Positions 62,569-64,000 of a stretch of DNA of 64,000 nucleotides are shown here, in pieces. Each line of letters starts with the position of its first letter. Positions within the stretch are counted from its first letter, which is position 1. The DNA lies in NCBI RefSeq assembly GCF_004339095.1, contig NZ_SMGQ01000012.1:186001-250000 (forward strand), written 5' to 3'. Under the pieces are notes generated by a model. It saw only the letters and a list, made by a program, of their open reading frames with translations. It ran no database searches and was not told where the DNA came from. The position numbers and the translations under genes were made by a program. The stretch is from Natranaerovirga hydrolytica (lineage in GTDB: Bacteria > Bacillota > Clostridia > Lachnospirales > DSM-24629).

Positions 62569-63921
62569 ATGAAAAAGCAAGTGGATTTACTGAACGATTC
62601 TATAAAAAAATTGTTCTTTGCTTACTTAATACCCTCTGTTAGTGGAACATTGGTAACATCCATATATATATTAGTGGATACCATAATGATTGGCAAGGGT
62701 ATTAGCAATCACGCAGTAGCAGGTTTGAATATTATTTTGCCTTTGTATACGTTGGTAATAGGAACAGGATTATTATTTGGTGTAGGTGGTTCCGTACTGA
62801 TGTCGTATTTTAAAGGTAAAAGTGACGAAGAGAACGCTATAAAAAGTTACTCAACTGCATTGGGTTTAACATTTATAGCAATGCTTATATTTATGATGAT
62901 TATAGGCGCTTTTTTTAACCCTCTTATTGGGTTTTTAGGCGCAACACCTAACACCATATCTTATGTTAGAGCCTATGGATACATATTTATTATGGGGATA
63001 CCTTTTTTTATGTTCTCAGCATTTTTTCAGACCTTTATTAGAAATGATAAAGCAGCAAAGTTGGCAATGATAGGAGTGGTAACAGGTGGCATTATCAATA
63101 TTATACTAGATTATTATTTTATATTCATATTGAACTGGGGAATGGCAGGAGCGGCACTTGCTACTGTCATTGGTAACGGTATAACCTGTATGATTTTATT
63201 AATGCATTTTATTACGAAAAAAAATACTTTGCGATTTAAGCTGAACCACATATCGGTAACCAAAATGGGAGATATTTTTAAAAATGGATTGTCTACATTC
63301 TTTAATGAAATATCATTAGGTATCGTGATATTTGCATTTAACATTCAGTTATTAAGATATGTAGGGGATATAGGCGTTACGGTATACAGCATTATATCCA
63401 ATACGGCAGCAATGGCAACGTCATTAAGTAACGGTATCTCACAAGCAGTCCAACCTATCGCTTCAGTTAACTTGGGTGCACAGAAAATGGATAGAATAAA
63501 ATCATTAAAAAAACTTGGTTTAACCACTGCATTCATCTTAGGTTTTGGATTTTATATAACAGGAAGAGTATTTCCAGAGTGGATTATCAATATATTTCTA
63601 CACCCAACTGAAGAAATTGTCTTACTAGGGACAGATGCTATAACCATATTCTTCATATCCTTTATTGGATTAGCAGGCAATATATTTTTAAACAATTATT
63701 ATCAATCCATTATACAACCACAAAAAGCGCTATTGATTAGTTTGCTTAGAGGATTAATCCTAAGCTTATCTTTTGTATTTATCCTACCAGCTTTCTTAGG
63801 CATAAAAGGCATATGGTTTGCAATGCCACTGGCTGAAATGATGACATTAATGATTGCATTAAAACTAGATAAAATAGATTTGAATAAAAAAGGCGGTTTT
63901 GTAAAGCTGGAAACGATGTAA
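62569..63921 (+). CDS. MATE family efflux transporter
   Basis: 450 residues with 12 membrane helices in two related halves: PSVSGTLVTSIYILVDTIMI and the matching GLSTFFNEISLGIVIFAFN. RAYGYIFIMGIPFFMFSAF and QPIASVNLGAQKMDRIKSLK are family landmarks. It exports cationic drugs or other organic solutes with a Na+ or H+ gradient, DinF/NorM-like. It begins 13 bases after the DUF523 gene. Its last codons form the left arm of the terminator that follows. Confidence 0.94.
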   Translation: MKKQVDLLNDSIKKLFFAYLIPSVSGTLVTSIYILVDTIMIGKGISNHAVAGLNIILPLYTLVIGTGLLFGVGGSVLMSYFKGKSDEENAIKSYSTALGLTFIAMLIFMMIIGAFFNPLIGFLGATPNTISYVRAYGYIFIMGIPFFMFSAFFQTFIRNDKAAKLAMIGVVTGGIINIILDYYFIFILNWGMAGAALATVIGNGITCMILLMHFITKKNTLRFKLNHISVTKMGDIFKNGLSTFFNEISLGIVIFAFNIQLLRYVGDIGVTVYSIISNTAAMATSLSNGISQAVQPIASVNLGAQKMDRIKSLKKLGLTTAFILGFGFYITGRVFPEWIINIFLHPTEEIVLLGTDAITIFFISFIGLAGNIFLNNYYQSIIQPQKALLISLLRGLILSLSFVFILPAFLGIKGIWFAMPLAEMMTLMIALKLDKIDLNKKGGFVKLETM

Positions 63922-63947
63922 AGTCGAGTTTGCAAAGCTGTCTTTTT
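63889..63947 (+). terminator. Terminator overlapping the MATE stop, related to the direct repeats
   Basis: AAAAGGCGGTTTTGTAAAG pairs, with G-T pairs, with GTTTGCAAAGCTGTCTTTTT. The left arm GGCGGTTTTGTAAAG is the same sequence as in the direct repeats at 55890 and 59270, but the right arm differs. Confidence 0.75.
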
Positions 63948-64000
63948 AACCTTTACTGTACTCTTAGACATCTAGTGTTTATTTAATATGAGTTGAAAGA

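Overview
The window comes from an AT-rich, spore-forming, motile anaerobe of the class Clostridia. A member of the Lachnospirales or a neighbouring order fits best, but the species cannot be named from sequence alone. The evidence is strong purine-rich ribosome binding sites with ATG, GTG and TTG starts; GerA-type germination genes, spoIIR, a CotS-like coat kinase fold and an SPOCS/LysM coat protein; a T-box in front of proS; an anaerobic Ni-CO dehydrogenase; and two methyl-accepting chemotaxis proteins. Most genes lie on the + strand. There are no rRNA, tRNA, phage, IS transposase or CRISPR features.

Layout. 1-924: start of a minus-strand beta-propeller lactonase, cut by the window edge. 1-4 kb: a tandem array of a short palindromic repeat, then a dCache chemoreceptor. 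4-8.2 kb: an iron cluster with a palindromic operator over its promoter, feoA-feoB, a small nicotianamine-synthase-like methyltransferase, a flippase-like membrane protein and a phosphatidyltransferase. 8.2-13 kb: YhcH-family protein, AEC transporter, a second chemoreceptor, a papain-like hydrolase and a DUF4064 membrane protein. 13-16 kb (minus): cooS and a DUF2935 protein. 16-26 kb: RluA synthase, FetAB-type iron exporter, two-component system, lipoprotein, HAD hydrolase, 4Fe-4S membrane protein, two coupled unknown membrane proteins, AI-2E family transporter. 26-36.7 kb: T-box and proS, NatAB-type ABC exporter, cca, CotS-like gene, PEGA lipoprotein, phosphohexomutase, PrcB-like lipoprotein. 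37-46.6 kb: lepB, veg, SPOCS-LysM protein, ispE, GntR regulator, spore germination receptor operon and spoIIR. 48.6-51.5 kb: ddl, murI, DUF1934 and HD proteins. 51.5-61.5 kb: a folate pathway cluster (pabA, pabB, pabC, folE, folP, then folB, folK) split by about 4.9 kb holding two unknown genes and an aldo-keto reductase. The end holds a DUF523/DUF1722 protein and a MATE transporter.

Genes that work together: FeoAB (ferrous iron uptake) and FetAB (predicted iron export) on opposite sides of the iron balance; PabABC plus FolE/FolP/FolB/FolK make nearly the whole dihydropteroate pathway; GerA/B/C subunits form one germinant receptor; Ddl and MurI supply D-amino acids for peptidoglycan.

Most unusual signals: (1) a dispersed modular palindromic repeat at nine places (1200-1509, 13141-13250, 27968-28073, about 33040, 34378, 39903-40075, 47391, 47697-47808), whose copies are bounded by TTAA, keep the same reading frame open, sit at gene ends, and in one case lie inside the loop of a terminator; (2) a two-gene unit of unknown function (56182-59072) with a WXG100/LXG-like N-terminus, flanked by 140-bp direct repeats and splitting the folate cluster; (3) a minimal nicotianamine-synthase-like protein coupled to feoAB; (4) a 184-bp MITE-like element with 28-bp perfect terminal inverted repeats; (5) sporulation-type promoters matching sigma-F (spoIIR) and sigma-E (CotS-like gene).
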